Of a DNA stretch of 64,000 nucleotides, positions 18,229 through 25,819 are shown in pieces. This DNA comes from Aquabacterium sp. NJ1. Lineage in GTDB: Bacteria; Pseudomonadota; Gammaproteobacteria; Burkholderiales; Burkholderiaceae_C. Location of the stretch: NCBI RefSeq assembly GCF_000768065.1, contig NZ_JRKM01000001.1, positions 2,728,001 through 2,792,000 of the forward strand. Direction: 5' to 3'. The notes under the pieces were generated by a model. It did not search any database. It saw only the letters and a program-made list of their open reading frames with translations, and was not told the DNA's origin. Within the stretch, counting starts at the first letter, position 1. Each line of letters starts with the position of its first letter. The translations under genes and the position numbers were made by a program.

Positions 18229-19233
18229 TCAGCTACGGGTTCGCCCTGAACTGAAGCGGGCGGCGTAGTCTCCAGGCGACACCCCCAGCCGCTGTTGGAA
18301 GCAGCGCCGCAGTTTGTCTTCGCTGCCAAAGCCGCTGTCGCGCACAACGCGTTTGAGCGAGGTGGGCCCGGCTTCCAGCAACCGGCAGGCGCGCTCCAGC
18401 CGCAGGCTGGCCAGGAAGCGGGCCGGGGTCTGGCCGGTTTGCGCCAGCACCTGCCGATGCAGGGTGCGCTCGGACAGGGCCATCGCATGGGCCATGTCGG
18501 CCACCTTGATGGCCTGCTTCAGGCGGGGCTGGAGCCATTGCAGCAACTGCCCGGTGACGCCTTCGTGTTCGGCTTCTTGCGCCAGCAGATCGGCGCTGAA
18601 CTGCCGCTGGCCACCGGCGCGGCGCAGCGGCACCACCAGGCGCTTGGCCACACGCAGGGATAGCGCGCGGTTGTGGTCGGCCTCGACCAGGCTCAGGCAG
18701 AGGTCGATACCGGCCGTCACGCCGGCAGAGGTGTGCACATGGCCATCACGCACATGGATGGCGTCATCCAGCAGGCGGACTTGGGGGAACAGCTGGCGCA
18801 GCAAGGGCAGGTCCTGCCAGTGGGTCACGGCGCGCCGCCCATCGAGCAGGCCGGCCTGGGCCAGCACGAAGGCGCCGGTGCAGACCGAGCAGCATCGCGT
18901 CACCTGCTGTGATGCGGCTTGCAGCCAGCGGATCAGGCGCTTGTCTCGCATGGCCGCTTCGGTGCCATCGCCACCGGCCACGATGAGCGTGGCGTGCTTC
19001 AGGCTGGCCGGGCGAGGCAGGGCTTCGGTTTGAATGGCCAGGCCACAGGATGAGGTGATCAGCCCGCCTGTGCTGGACACGGTGCGCAAGCGGTAGCGAG
19101 GGGCGCTGTGCGCTTGGGCGGCTTCCTGATCGGCCATGGCGAAGACCTGCAGCGGCCCGGCAGCATCCAGCAGCAGGAAGCCGGGGAAGACGACCATGAG
19201 GATGGTGTGAGGGGCGGGGGGCTTGGTGGGCAT
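18229..19233 (-). CDS. GlxA-family AraC-type transcriptional regulator
   Basis: 334-residue regulator with an N-terminal DJ-1/PfpI-like domain and a C-terminal AraC HTH domain. The first domain has MVVFPGFLLLDAAGPLQVF, a VAGGDGTEAAM turn, the nucleophile-elbow-like SVCTGAFVLAQAGLLDGRRAVTHW and SAGVTAGIDLCLSLVE. The HTH part has DMAHAMALSERTLHRQV, TPARFLASLRLERACRLLE and the second helix-turn-helix DSGFGSEDKLRRCFQQRLGVSPGDY. It faces the stand-alone DJ-1 gene across 120 bases, so it probably regulates that gene. The inducer is not known. Confidence 0.9.
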   Translation of the reverse strand: MPTKPPAPHTILMVVFPGFLLLDAAGPLQVFAMADQEAAQAHSAPRYRLRTVSSTGGLITSSCGLAIQTEALPRPASLKHATLIVAGGDGTEAAMRDKRLIRWLQAASQQVTRCCSVCTGAFVLAQAGLLDGRRAVTHWQDLPLLRQLFPQVRLLDDAIHVRDGHVHTSAGVTAGIDLCLSLVEADHNRALSLRVAKRLVVPLRRAGGQRQFSADLLAQEAEHEGVTGQLLQWLQPRLKQAIKVADMAHAMALSERTLHRQVLAQTGQTPARFLASLRLERACRLLEAGPTSLKRVVRDSGFGSEDKLRRCFQQRLGVSPGDYAARFSSGRTRS

Positions 19234-19353
19234 GAGAGGGGACTATAGGTTTGTTCAAAGCGGAAAAATCGGCATGGCAGTTTTTCAAAGCAATTTGGCA
19301 AACCTGCCAATCAACCATCTCGAACAATGTTGACAAACCAGGAGACCTACACC

Positions 19354-20046
19354 ATGACCCACATCGGCTTGCTGCTTTTTCCCCAACTGACCGTGCTGGA
19401 CCTCATCGGCCCCTATGAGGTTTTCTGCCGCCTGCCTGACACGCGTGTGGACCTGATCTGGCACACGCTGGACCCCGTCATCACCGAACACGGCCTGCCC
19501 CTGCAACCCACCCAACGCTGCACCGACATCCAGCATCTGGACGTGCTGTGCGTCCCAGGTGGCTTTGGCGTGACCCCGCTCCTGAACGACGCCCCCATCA
19601 TCGACTTCATCCACCGCGTGGGCAGCCAGGCGGGCTTTGTCACCTCCGTGTGTTCCGGTGCGCTGCTGCTGGGCGCCGCCGGTTTGCTGCAAGGCCGCCG
19701 CGCGGCCACGCACTGGGCCTCCATGGACATGCTGGCCGACTTCGGCGCGATCCCAACCGACGAACGGTTCGTGCACGATGGCCCCGTGATCACCGGTGGT
19801 GGCGTGACCGCCGGCATCGACTTCGCCTTGTACCTCGCCGCCCAACTGCAAGGCCAGGAGGTGGCCGAAGCCATCCAGCTGAGCATCGAATACAACCCCG
19901 CCCCACCCTTTGATGCAGGCCACCCTTCACGCGCCCGCCCGCCACTCGTGGCTGCTGCACGCGAACGCATGCGCGAGCCACAAGCCCATCGCCGCGCCCT
20001 CGTCCAACAGGCGGCCCAGGCCATGCGGCTCGCCCCCCTAGGCTGA
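19354..20046 (+). CDS. DJ-1/PfpI family protein, isonitrile hydratase-like
   Basis: 230 residues from the ATG at 19354 (MTHIGLLLFPQLTVLDLIGPYEVF; SD GGAGA upstream; nine further in-frame residues are optional). Residues 45-145 show VLCVPGGFGVTPLLNDAPIIDF, the catalytic cysteine elbow TSVCSGALLLGAAGLLQGRRAATHW and ITGGGVTAGIDFALYLAA. This combination is typical of cyclohexyl-isocyanide hydratases and of related proteins with unproven activity. The C-terminus is a helical Arg/Ala-rich tail. Divergent from the GlxA-type regulator that carries the same fold, a recurrent regulator-enzyme pair. Confidence 0.82.
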   Translation: MTHIGLLLFPQLTVLDLIGPYEVFCRLPDTRVDLIWHTLDPVITEHGLPLQPTQRCTDIQHLDVLCVPGGFGVTPLLNDAPIIDFIHRVGSQAGFVTSVCSGALLLGAAGLLQGRRAATHWASMDMLADFGAIPTDERFVHDGPVITGGGVTAGIDFALYLAAQLQGQEVAEAIQLSIEYNPAPPFDAGHPSRARPPLVAAARERMREPQAHRRALVQQAAQAMRLAPLG

Positions 20047-20155
20047 CCCCATCGATCCCCCCAAGGTTTGGGAAGCGCTTTAACAGCGATCCTCCTACAG
20101 TGGTCTGGCACCGTCGGCACAAGGGTGCCGGCAACCATCACACCAGGAGTTCGCC

Positions 20156-22474
20156 ATGAACACGAAAGACAGCGCATCGCCCGTGGCGATCACCATCCAG
20201 GCCCAGTTGCTGGACGCCGCCAAGAGCGATCAGAAGGTCGAGGCGATGGCCTACGCCTTCAGCTCTGAGGCCGTGTTCCTGGGCAGCGCCCCCTTGAACG
20301 ACAAGGGCGAAGCCAAACTCGCCTTGCAAACCAAGGCCCCAGCCGACACGGTGCGTGTGCTGGTCGGCCCCAGGCTGGATGACAAAACCCCCGACTTCGC
20401 CGAGCTGATGCGCCGTGGTGCGCTGGAGCAGCACCTGGCCTACAACCCGCGCCAGCGTGAGCTCAAAGCCGAGTTCACCGTCTTCTCTCCGATCTGGCTG
20501 TGCTGGTTGCGCAGCGCCGTGTTCGTGCAAGGGCAGTTGCTCAAGAAGGTCACCATTGGTGGCTCAGTGGTGGACTTCCCCGTGTGCAACGCCACAGTCG
20601 AGATCTACGAGGTCGACCCGCTCTACATCATCATCCCCAAGCTGCCCCTGCTGGTGATTGACCGCCTGCGCGACATCATCGCCAGCGGGCGCATCAAGGA
20701 GCCCGTGCTCACCTTGCCGCCGCACGGCCCGGGCCCCATCCCCGAGCCGGGGCCTGACCCCTTGCCGCTGCCGGTGACGGGCGCACAACTGCGCCGCCTC
20801 AACACCACCACGCTGGCCGCGCAAAGCCACGCGCCCACGGCCGACAGCATGGCCTCGCTCACCGCCCTCAGCGAGTCCACCGAGTTGCGCTACCTGGCGC
20901 AAACCGGCAGCACCTTGCAGTTCCAGCAAGCGCTCATCCAGAACCCCGTGTTGATCAGGCCTTTGCTGTGCTGGTTGTACCCGCGCTTCGTCACCATGCA
21001 GCGCGTGGGCACCGCGCTCACCGACAGCTGCGGGCACTTCCGCACCGTGTTCTTCCAGGGCTGCCACAACCATGACATCCCCGATCTGTACTTCAAGGCC
21101 ACGCAGCCCATCTTCGGGCCCATCAAGGCCACCATCTATGCGCCCACCCCCGTGGCCTGCCACACCTGGTGGGACTACGTCTCGGGCACCGAGGTCAAGC
21201 TCTACACGACGAGCCCCTTTGCCCATACCTGCGCGCCTTGCCCGCCCGTGGTGGGCCCCAATGGCGTGGGGCGCTGGGTAGCCTTCCTGGCCGTGGGTGG
21301 CATCCCCTTGAGCCAGATCTACGGCACCAGCAAAGCCTTGAAAGACAGCACCTTGCCGGCCGTGCTGGCAGCCAAGCGGGGCCTGACGGCCGATGGCCGC
21401 CCATGGGGTGGCCTGCTGCGCCCGCGCCTGCTGTTTGCCAACGAGCTGGAGGCGCTGGGTGTGCAGCACTACCAGGTCTCATGGCGGCGCGGCTTCAGCG
21501 GCAACTTCCAGCCTTTGAAGGACGGCATCCAGCACTACTACCGGCATGACGTGAACACCCCCAGCGGCGTCTTCCCGGCCTGGACACCCTTTACCCTGGG
21601 CCCCAAGCCCGTGCCCACCGGTGGCGGCACCTCGGTGCCCGATCTCACACAGATCCCTTATGCCTCGGTGGCCCCTGAAGGCGTGTGGGACACCCCGCCC
21701 AGCGCGGGCGAGATCATCGAGCACCTGAGCAGCGCCAAGTTCCCCACCCACCTGTTTGCACCGGGCCTGAGCTACAACGGCAATGGCACGCCCGTTTCCG
21801 GCACCAGCGACGACAGCGGCCAGTACCAGCTCAAGGTGGACCTGTTCGATGCGCACGGCCAGCCCATCGACATCCACGCGCTGGGCATCAAGTTCGTGGT
21901 GCCCGATGTGCCCGACCTCACCGGCACCATCTACACAACGGATGCCGACCCGCTGGGCCTGGTCGTGGGCAACAGCATGATCATCACCCTGCATGTGGAC
22001 AACAACCACTGTTATGCGCAGATCCCCGCGCCCTCGATCGGCACGGCCTTTGCCGATGACTGCTGCGGCGTGCTGCAGGCACAGGACAGCGACGTGGTCA
22101 GCCTGCCCTACCAGGCCTGGCACCCGCATGGCTTTGCCAACTACAGCTTCGTGACGGTGCGTGGCGTGAGCACCGTGCTCAACCGCTCGCAAGACCCCTT
22201 CAACCCCGGCCAGCCTTTGCGCGTGGACGACCCCGGCACCCCGCTGGTCAACGAAGACCCGACCGGCGGTTCACCGGCTGCCATGACCGTGCACGACCTG
22301 ATGACGATCAACCTGCCCGCGAGCTGCAACCCGGCAGGCTGCGTGGTGGCCGGCTTCAGCGAGAACCTGTATGTGGACTCGACCGCCACCGACGGTTGGA
22401 ACTACGAGCTCGGTTATGACGCCAGCGCGGTGCGGGCGTTTGTGTTGTCCAAGGTGGCGCTGCCGTCCAGCTGA
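20156..22474 (+). CDS. large unknown protein
   Basis: 772 residues, not recognised. There is no signal peptide or clear membrane helix. Residues 1-105 look like a beta-sandwich (VAITIQAQLLDAAKSDQKVEAMAYAFSSEAVFLG...ALQTKAPADTVRVLVGP). After them come a Trp-rich stretch (FSPIWLCWLRSAVFVQG), an EIYEVDPLYIIIPKLPLLVIDRLRDIIASG helix, a Pro-rich hinge (HGPGPIPEPGPDPLPLP) and a second part rich in aromatic and Cys residues. Conserved-looking pieces are AKRGLTADGRPWGGLLRPRLLFANELEALGVQHYQVSWRRG, where a baseplate- or carbohydrate-type protein could fit, and a C-terminal NNHCYAQIPAPSIGTAFADDCCGV. A start SD is AGGAG. It is a single gene with GC-rich codons, so native rather than recent. Confidence 0.8.
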   Translation: MNTKDSASPVAITIQAQLLDAAKSDQKVEAMAYAFSSEAVFLGSAPLNDKGEAKLALQTKAPADTVRVLVGPRLDDKTPDFAELMRRGALEQHLAYNPRQRELKAEFTVFSPIWLCWLRSAVFVQGQLLKKVTIGGSVVDFPVCNATVEIYEVDPLYIIIPKLPLLVIDRLRDIIASGRIKEPVLTLPPHGPGPIPEPGPDPLPLPVTGAQLRRLNTTTLAAQSHAPTADSMASLTALSESTELRYLAQTGSTLQFQQALIQNPVLIRPLLCWLYPRFVTMQRVGTALTDSCGHFRTVFFQGCHNHDIPDLYFKATQPIFGPIKATIYAPTPVACHTWWDYVSGTEVKLYTTSPFAHTCAPCPPVVGPNGVGRWVAFLAVGGIPLSQIYGTSKALKDSTLPAVLAAKRGLTADGRPWGGLLRPRLLFANELEALGVQHYQVSWRRGFSGNFQPLKDGIQHYYRHDVNTPSGVFPAWTPFTLGPKPVPTGGGTSVPDLTQIPYASVAPEGVWDTPPSAGEIIEHLSSAKFPTHLFAPGLSYNGNGTPVSGTSDDSGQYQLKVDLFDAHGQPIDIHALGIKFVVPDVPDLTGTIYTTDADPLGLVVGNSMIITLHVDNNHCYAQIPAPSIGTAFADDCCGVLQAQDSDVVSLPYQAWHPHGFANYSFVTVRGVSTVLNRSQDPFNPGQPLRVDDPGTPLVNEDPTGGSPAAMTVHDLMTINLPASCNPAGCVVAGFSENLYVDSTATDGWNYELGYDASAVRAFVLSKVALPSS

Positions 22475-22479
22475 TCCCG

Positions 22480-22540
22480 GTGTGCCTGCCGTTTCCATTC
22501 AGAATGAACAGACGGCTTCAACGACAACAGGCAGGCACAC
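22480..22540 (+). promoter_or_regulatory. inverted repeat whose right arm abuts a start codon
   Basis: GTGTGCCTGCC (22480-22490) and GGCAGGCACAC (22530-22540) are perfect 11-base complements. The right arm ends at the base before the ATG at 22541 and contains the only SD-like AGG. In an mRNA that includes both arms the ribosome site would be paired. Confidence 0.5.
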
Positions 22541-23164
22541 ATGGACCACAACACATCAGGGCAAGGCAAAAGCGCCACCGTTCCAGCCGAGATCGACCGC
22601 TGGAACTGGGGCGCCTTCCTGCTCAACTGGATCTGGGGCATCGGCAACAACACCTTCATCGCCTTGCTGATGTTCGTCCCCTTCGCGAACATCATCGTCC
22701 TCTTCCTGCTCGGCGCCAAAGGCAGCACCTGGGCCTGGCGCAACAAACGCTGGGACAGCATCGAGCACTTCCAGCGCGTGCAGCGCCAATGGGCCAAATG
22801 GGGCCTCATCGTGCTCGTGGGGGGGGCGGTCGCGATGGCCGGGTTGATGTTCACGATCGTCTCGACGCTGAAAACCAGCGAGCCCTACAAGATGGCGGTG
22901 AACCGCCTGCAAGGCAACCCGCAGGTGCTGGTGCTGGTGGGCTCACCCATGGTGACCGGCGCGCCCTCGGGTAACTTCGAAGTGTCTGGCCCGAATGGCC
23001 GCGCTAGCCTGGCTTTCTCGGTAGAAGGCCCCAAGGGCAAAGGCCAGGCCTATGTCGAGGCCTCCAAGGATCTCGGCAAGTGGCAGATCGACCGCATGGC
23101 TTTTGAAGACGAGGTGACAGGACAGCGGGTGGATTTGAGCGCGGAGATGGGCAGGGGGATTTGA
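22541..23164 (+). CDS. membrane protein with Coa1-like domain
   Basis: 207 residues. The N-terminal part (IDRWNWGAFLLNWIWGIGNNTFIALLMFVPFANIIVLFLLGAKGSTWAWRNKRW) resembles the small membrane domain that often precedes bacterial Coa1-like domains. A transmembrane helix follows (WGLIVLVGGAVAMAGLMFTIVST), then an extracytoplasmic domain MAVNRLQGNPQVLVLVGSPMVTGAPSGNFEVSGPNGRASLAFSVEGPKGKGQAYVEAS. This is the Coa1 fold, named after a yeast cytochrome oxidase assembly factor. No cytochrome oxidase genes are nearby, so the bacterial role is open. See the structure at its start codon. Confidence 0.8.
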   Translation: MDHNTSGQGKSATVPAEIDRWNWGAFLLNWIWGIGNNTFIALLMFVPFANIIVLFLLGAKGSTWAWRNKRWDSIEHFQRVQRQWAKWGLIVLVGGAVAMAGLMFTIVSTLKTSEPYKMAVNRLQGNPQVLVLVGSPMVTGAPSGNFEVSGPNGRASLAFSVEGPKGKGQAYVEASKDLGKWQIDRMAFEDEVTGQRVDLSAEMGRGI

Positions 23165-23199
23165 TGAGGGCTCGGTGATGAGCCGCGCGCCATCAACAC

Positions 23200-23679
23200 T
23201 CAGCCCCGGCGCGCCGCTTCAATCGCCGCGATGTCGATCTTGCCCATCGTCATCATGGCCTCGAAGACACGCTTGGCCGCTGCACGGTCGGGGTCGGCCA
23301 TCGCGGTGGTGAGCGCACGCGGCGTGATCTGCCACGACAGGCCCCACTTGTCCTTGCACCAGCCGCATTCGCTCGCTTGCCCGCCGTGCTGGATGATGGC
23401 GTGCCACAAGCGGTCGGTTTCTTCCTGGGTGTCGGTGGCCACCTGGAACGAGAAAGCCTCGCTGTGCTTGAAGATCGGGCCGCCATTCAAACCCAGGCAA
23501 GGAATGCCCATCACGGTGAACTCGACCGTCAGCACGTCGCCCTGCTTGCCAGAGGGATAGTCTGCAGGCGCGCGGAAGATGGCGCCCACGGCGCTGTCAG
23601 GGAAGGTCTCGGCGTAAAAGCGTGCGGCTTCTTCGGCGGTGCCGTCAAACCATAGGCAGATCGTATTTTTGCTTTGCAT
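23200..23679 (-). CDS. VOC/PhnB-like protein
   Basis: 159 residues from the ATG at 23679 (GGAG, six bases upstream; eight extra residues are possible). It belongs to the PhnB group of the vicinal oxygen chelate fold, often annotated as 3-demethylubiquinone-9 methyltransferase-like without evidence of that activity. Family marks are ICLWFDGTAEEAARFYAETFPDS at the N-terminus, LTVEFTVMGIPCLGLNGGPIFKHSEAFSFQV, and ECGWCKDKWGLSWQITPRAL. The C-terminal AAKRVFEAMMTMGKIDIAAIEAA is typical. Substrate unknown. It lies just downstream of the ArsR-type gene on the same strand, 64 bases away. Confidence 0.88.
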   Translation of the reverse strand: MQSKNTICLWFDGTAEEAARFYAETFPDSAVGAIFRAPADYPSGKQGDVLTVEFTVMGIPCLGLNGGPIFKHSEAFSFQVATDTQEETDRLWHAIIQHGGQASECGWCKDKWGLSWQITPRALTTAMADPDRAAAKRVFEAMMTMGKIDIAAIEAARRG

Positions 23680-23743
23680 GGCTTGCTCCATCCAACCACC
23701 CATCAGGGCCAGGCTGGCCAGTTTATCGGTGTGGGGCGAACAT

Positions 23744-24454
23744 TCAAGCGTTGTTGATCGCCGGCTTGACGAGCATTGGCAACAGCACCTGAACGCCCAG
23801 TGGCGTCAAGTCGAGAGCCCGACCATCCACGCGTCTGACCCAGGCCTTCTGGATGAAGTGTTGAAGCAATTCATCCGCCAGCTGGCCAGCAAGATGATCC
23901 TTTCGCTCGGACCAATCCAGGCAGGGATAGGCAAAGCGTCGCGCGGATAAAGGCACCTTCGGCTGCAGGTCCATTTTGGCCAACCATGCCAGGCCTGCAG
24001 GCGTGAGTTCATATCCTTCCCCTTCCTGATTGATCTTCAGGCCCGCTTGCTCATGCAAGGTGGTCAACACGCTGACACCCAACGCCCCCGCCAGATGCCC
24101 ATAACAGCACCGGGCAAACCGCAGGCGCTTGCGTGCCGGGTGCTCCCACATGCGCTCATGGGTCGAGCGCTCGGCCACCACGGCCAACGACTCCAGTGCA
24201 TGGGCCACATCGTTGTCTGCCAGCTTGTAATAGCGGTGCCTGCCTCGGGCTTCGCAAACAAGCAAGCCGGCCTCCAGCAGCTTGGCCAGATGCCCGCTTG
24301 CGGTTGCAGGCGTGATGGATGCGGCCGATGCCAGCTCGCCCGCGCTGGCCAACTCACCAGACAGCAGGTACGCCAGCATCAGCGAGCGCGCCGGGTCGGC
24401 GACCATGGCGGCCACGCGGGCAATGCGGGGTTCATGCGTGGCGGTGTGTTTCAT
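23744..24454 (-). CDS. ArsR-type winged-helix regulator
   Basis: 236 residues from the ATG at 24454 (GAGG upstream; an ATG at 24472 is an alternative that would overlap the preceding gene). The N-terminal half is an ArsR winged helix: RIARVAAMVADPARSLMLAYLLSGE, recognition region ASAASITPATASGHLAKLLEAGLLVCEARGRHRYYKLAD. The C-terminal half (RCCYGHLAGALGVSVLTTLHEQAGL, LDWSERKDHLAGQLADELLQHFIQKAWVRR) is the extension of the YdfF-type group. It follows the ABM-domain gene with four bases between, so the three genes form one operon. It probably autoregulates it; the ligand is unknown. Confidence 0.87.
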   Translation of the reverse strand: MKHTATHEPRIARVAAMVADPARSLMLAYLLSGELASAGELASAASITPATASGHLAKLLEAGLLVCEARGRHRYYKLADNDVAHALESLAVVAERSTHERMWEHPARKRLRFARCCYGHLAGALGVSVLTTLHEQAGLKINQEGEGYELTPAGLAWLAKMDLQPKVPLSARRFAYPCLDWSERKDHLAGQLADELLQHFIQKAWVRRVDGRALDLTPLGVQVLLPMLVKPAINNA

Positions 24455-24458
24455 GGCC

Positions 24459-24803
24459 TCAGCGTAATGCATCTAGCGCGTCGGCCGGTGCCTGATCGCG
24501 GCTTGACAAGCCATAGTCCCTGATCACCGTGGCAACACGCAAGCGGTATTGCGCGAACAGCTGCGATCGCCCTTCGCTTTGGGCCAGGCGGTGCGCCGGC
24601 AGATTGCGCCAGTGCTGCACCGACTGCTCGTCACGCCAGAAGCTCAAGGACACATAGCGACCAGGCTGCGTGAGGCTCTCGAAGCGCTCGATGGAGATGA
24701 AGCCGTCCAGGTTCACCAGAGCGCGCTTCAAGTCTTCCGCCAGTTCGAAATAGCGTGGTGCAAGCCCTGGGCGCGGCTCAAGCTCGAAGATGACGGCGAT
24801 CAT
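24459..24803 (-). CDS. antibiotic-biosynthesis-monooxygenase (ABM)-like protein
   Basis: 114-residue alpha/beta ferredoxin-like dimer of the ABM family: [76 protein letters not shown]. Members include quinol monooxygenases and heme degraders, but many have no known function. The ATG overlaps the stop of the upstream NIPSNAP-like gene by ATGA, so translation is probably coupled. Operon with the NIPSNAP-like and ArsR-type genes. Confidence 0.85.
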   Translation of the reverse strand: MIAVIFELEPRPGLAPRYFELAEDLKRALVNLDGFISIERFESLTQPGRYVSLSFWRDEQSVQHWRNLPAHRLAQSEGRSQLFAQYRLRVATVIRDYGLSSRDQAPADALDALR

Positions 24804-25138
24804 GGCAACACCTCCCGGGCTCGGTTCAAGGTGGATGCAAACGGCTCCAGCCAGGTGCGTTCCTCGCGAAGAATGAACCGCAGGGATTGCGCCATCTCGA
24901 AATTGCGCCGCCCTTCCTCATCGGCTTTGAGGGCCGTGCGGTAACGCTCGTACGCGGCCATGCTGTCAAAGCTGATCAAGCCCCAAGCCACGTCGTTGCT
25001 GCCTTCGTGCGGCAGGAAGTAGCCCAGCAGGTTGCCGCCGCAGCGAGGGATGATGCGGCCCCAAGCCTCTGCGTAGCGGGCGAAGGCGGCTCGTTGGAAT
25101 GGGTCGATCTGATACCGGATGAAGCAGGTGATGGTCAT
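24800..25138 (-). CDS. NIPSNAP family protein
   Basis: 112 residues from the ATG at 25138 ([35 protein letters not shown]). This is the NIPSNAP start, whereas the 56 upstream in-frame residues are non-coding in look. [48 protein letters not shown] and the final [10 protein letters not shown] complete the dimeric alpha/beta-barrel domain. First gene of a three-gene operon with ABM-like and ArsR-type genes; two such folds under one regulator suggest a small-molecule detoxification role, which is inference. Confidence 0.85.
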   Translation of the reverse strand: MTITCFIRYQIDPFQRAAFARYAEAWGRIIPRCGGNLLGYFLPHEGSNDVAWGLISFDSMAAYERYRTALKADEEGRRNFEMAQSLRFILREERTWLEPFASTLNRAREVLP

Positions 25139-25700
25139 GGGCGCAAAAAGCGTGAAGCAAGGCACATGACTGTCTTTCAATGACAGTGCCTTTTGTTTTG
25201 ATGCGCACCGAAACGACGGGGCAAGTACTGGTGGCTTGCATTGCCCCTTCCCTCGGGGCAATCGCTTCAGAGTCAATGACGGTGCCAGGGTGGTACGTGA
25301 AATCAACGTGTACTAACCAGCATGTTGTTGAGGCGATTTGGGGTTGCCGTTTACGCGCCAAGTTGGATGTGCCCTGCGATGAGGACAATGGCAGTTCTGC
25401 AGCGATAGCGGTCAGTCGGTGTTGTTTGTGGTACGACCGGTCCTGAGCGTATTTTGGTCATCCAGGCGCTGGCCTGGTCAGGCTCCGCTCGACCAGTCTG
25501 GTGGCTAGTGCGACCATTCGCTCATGACATCCAAGGGGAGAATTCGAGGTCCCGAGATCAACTCTGAGCAGTCGATCGCCGCCAATAGCTCGACTACGGC
25601 CAAGATGCCCAGCTATTCTTGCGCCGGCTATCGTCTTTGCGATAGCTGGGACTTGGTGTAGAAGTTCCTAAGAGCCCTGACCTCTATGCTGGGGTGGTGT
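25139..25700. other. intergenic left flank of the SIR2-HerA island
   Basis: About 560 bases without a convincing gene. A small plus-strand frame at 25180-25446 has no domain or SD and ignores the divergent promoter that must lie here. Base composition becomes visibly richer in A/T from about 25300 rightward. No integrase, tRNA or direct repeat marking an insertion edge is seen. The hairpin at 25608-25650 is listed separately. Confidence 0.5.
25608..25650. other. nested alternative hairpins upstream of the SIR2 operon
   Basis: CCCAGCTAT (25608-25616) is complementary to ATAGCTGGG (25642-25650). An internal GCTATCG (25627-25633) is complementary to CGATAGC (25640-25646), so the two stems compete for the same 3' arm. 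The outer arms may alternatively be a regulator operator. Another ATAGCT lies just upstream near 25585. Confidence 0.45.
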
Positions 25701-25745
25701 AACCTTCCGCAATAAGGGCGGCGTGTGTCGCCGCAAAGGGAGGTT
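25701..25745 (+). promoter_or_regulatory. RNA hairpin that can mask the leader-ORF ribosome site
   Basis: AACCTTCC (25701-25708) can pair with GGGAGGTT (25738-25745; seven Watson-Crick pairs and one G-U). The latter is the SD of the leader ORF at 25751. The enclosed bases hold a perfect stem GCGGCG-TGTGT-CGCCGC (25718-25734). The two stacked stems would leave the SD closed until something opens them. Confidence 0.5.
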
Positions 25746-25750
25746 AGGTC

Positions 25751-25819
25751 ATGCCGTTAGGCCGTCACTACTGTTTGCGTTGTGGTAGCAATTCCATGCG
25801 CTCGGGGAGCCTGCCGTGA
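25751..25819 (+). CDS. 22-residue leader ORF coupled to the SIR2 gene
   Basis: ATG at 25751, with GGGAGG placed eight bases ahead, the best SD in this island. It encodes MPLGRHYCLRCGSNSMRSGSLP. The TGA (25817-25819) overlaps the SIR2 GTG start (25816-25818) in a GTGA junction. C-x2-C (CLRC) looks like half of a zinc knuckle. It could be a translated leader that couples ribosomes to the SIR2 gene, a remnant of a longer zinc-ribbon protein, or a functional micropeptide. Too short for ordinary gene calling. Confidence 0.5.
   Translation: MPLGRHYCLRCGSNSMRSGSLP

Noticed and set aside
25180-25446. 88-codon ORF left of the island
   Set aside because: No SD, no hydrophobic or domain pattern, and it would occupy the NIPSNAP promoter region.
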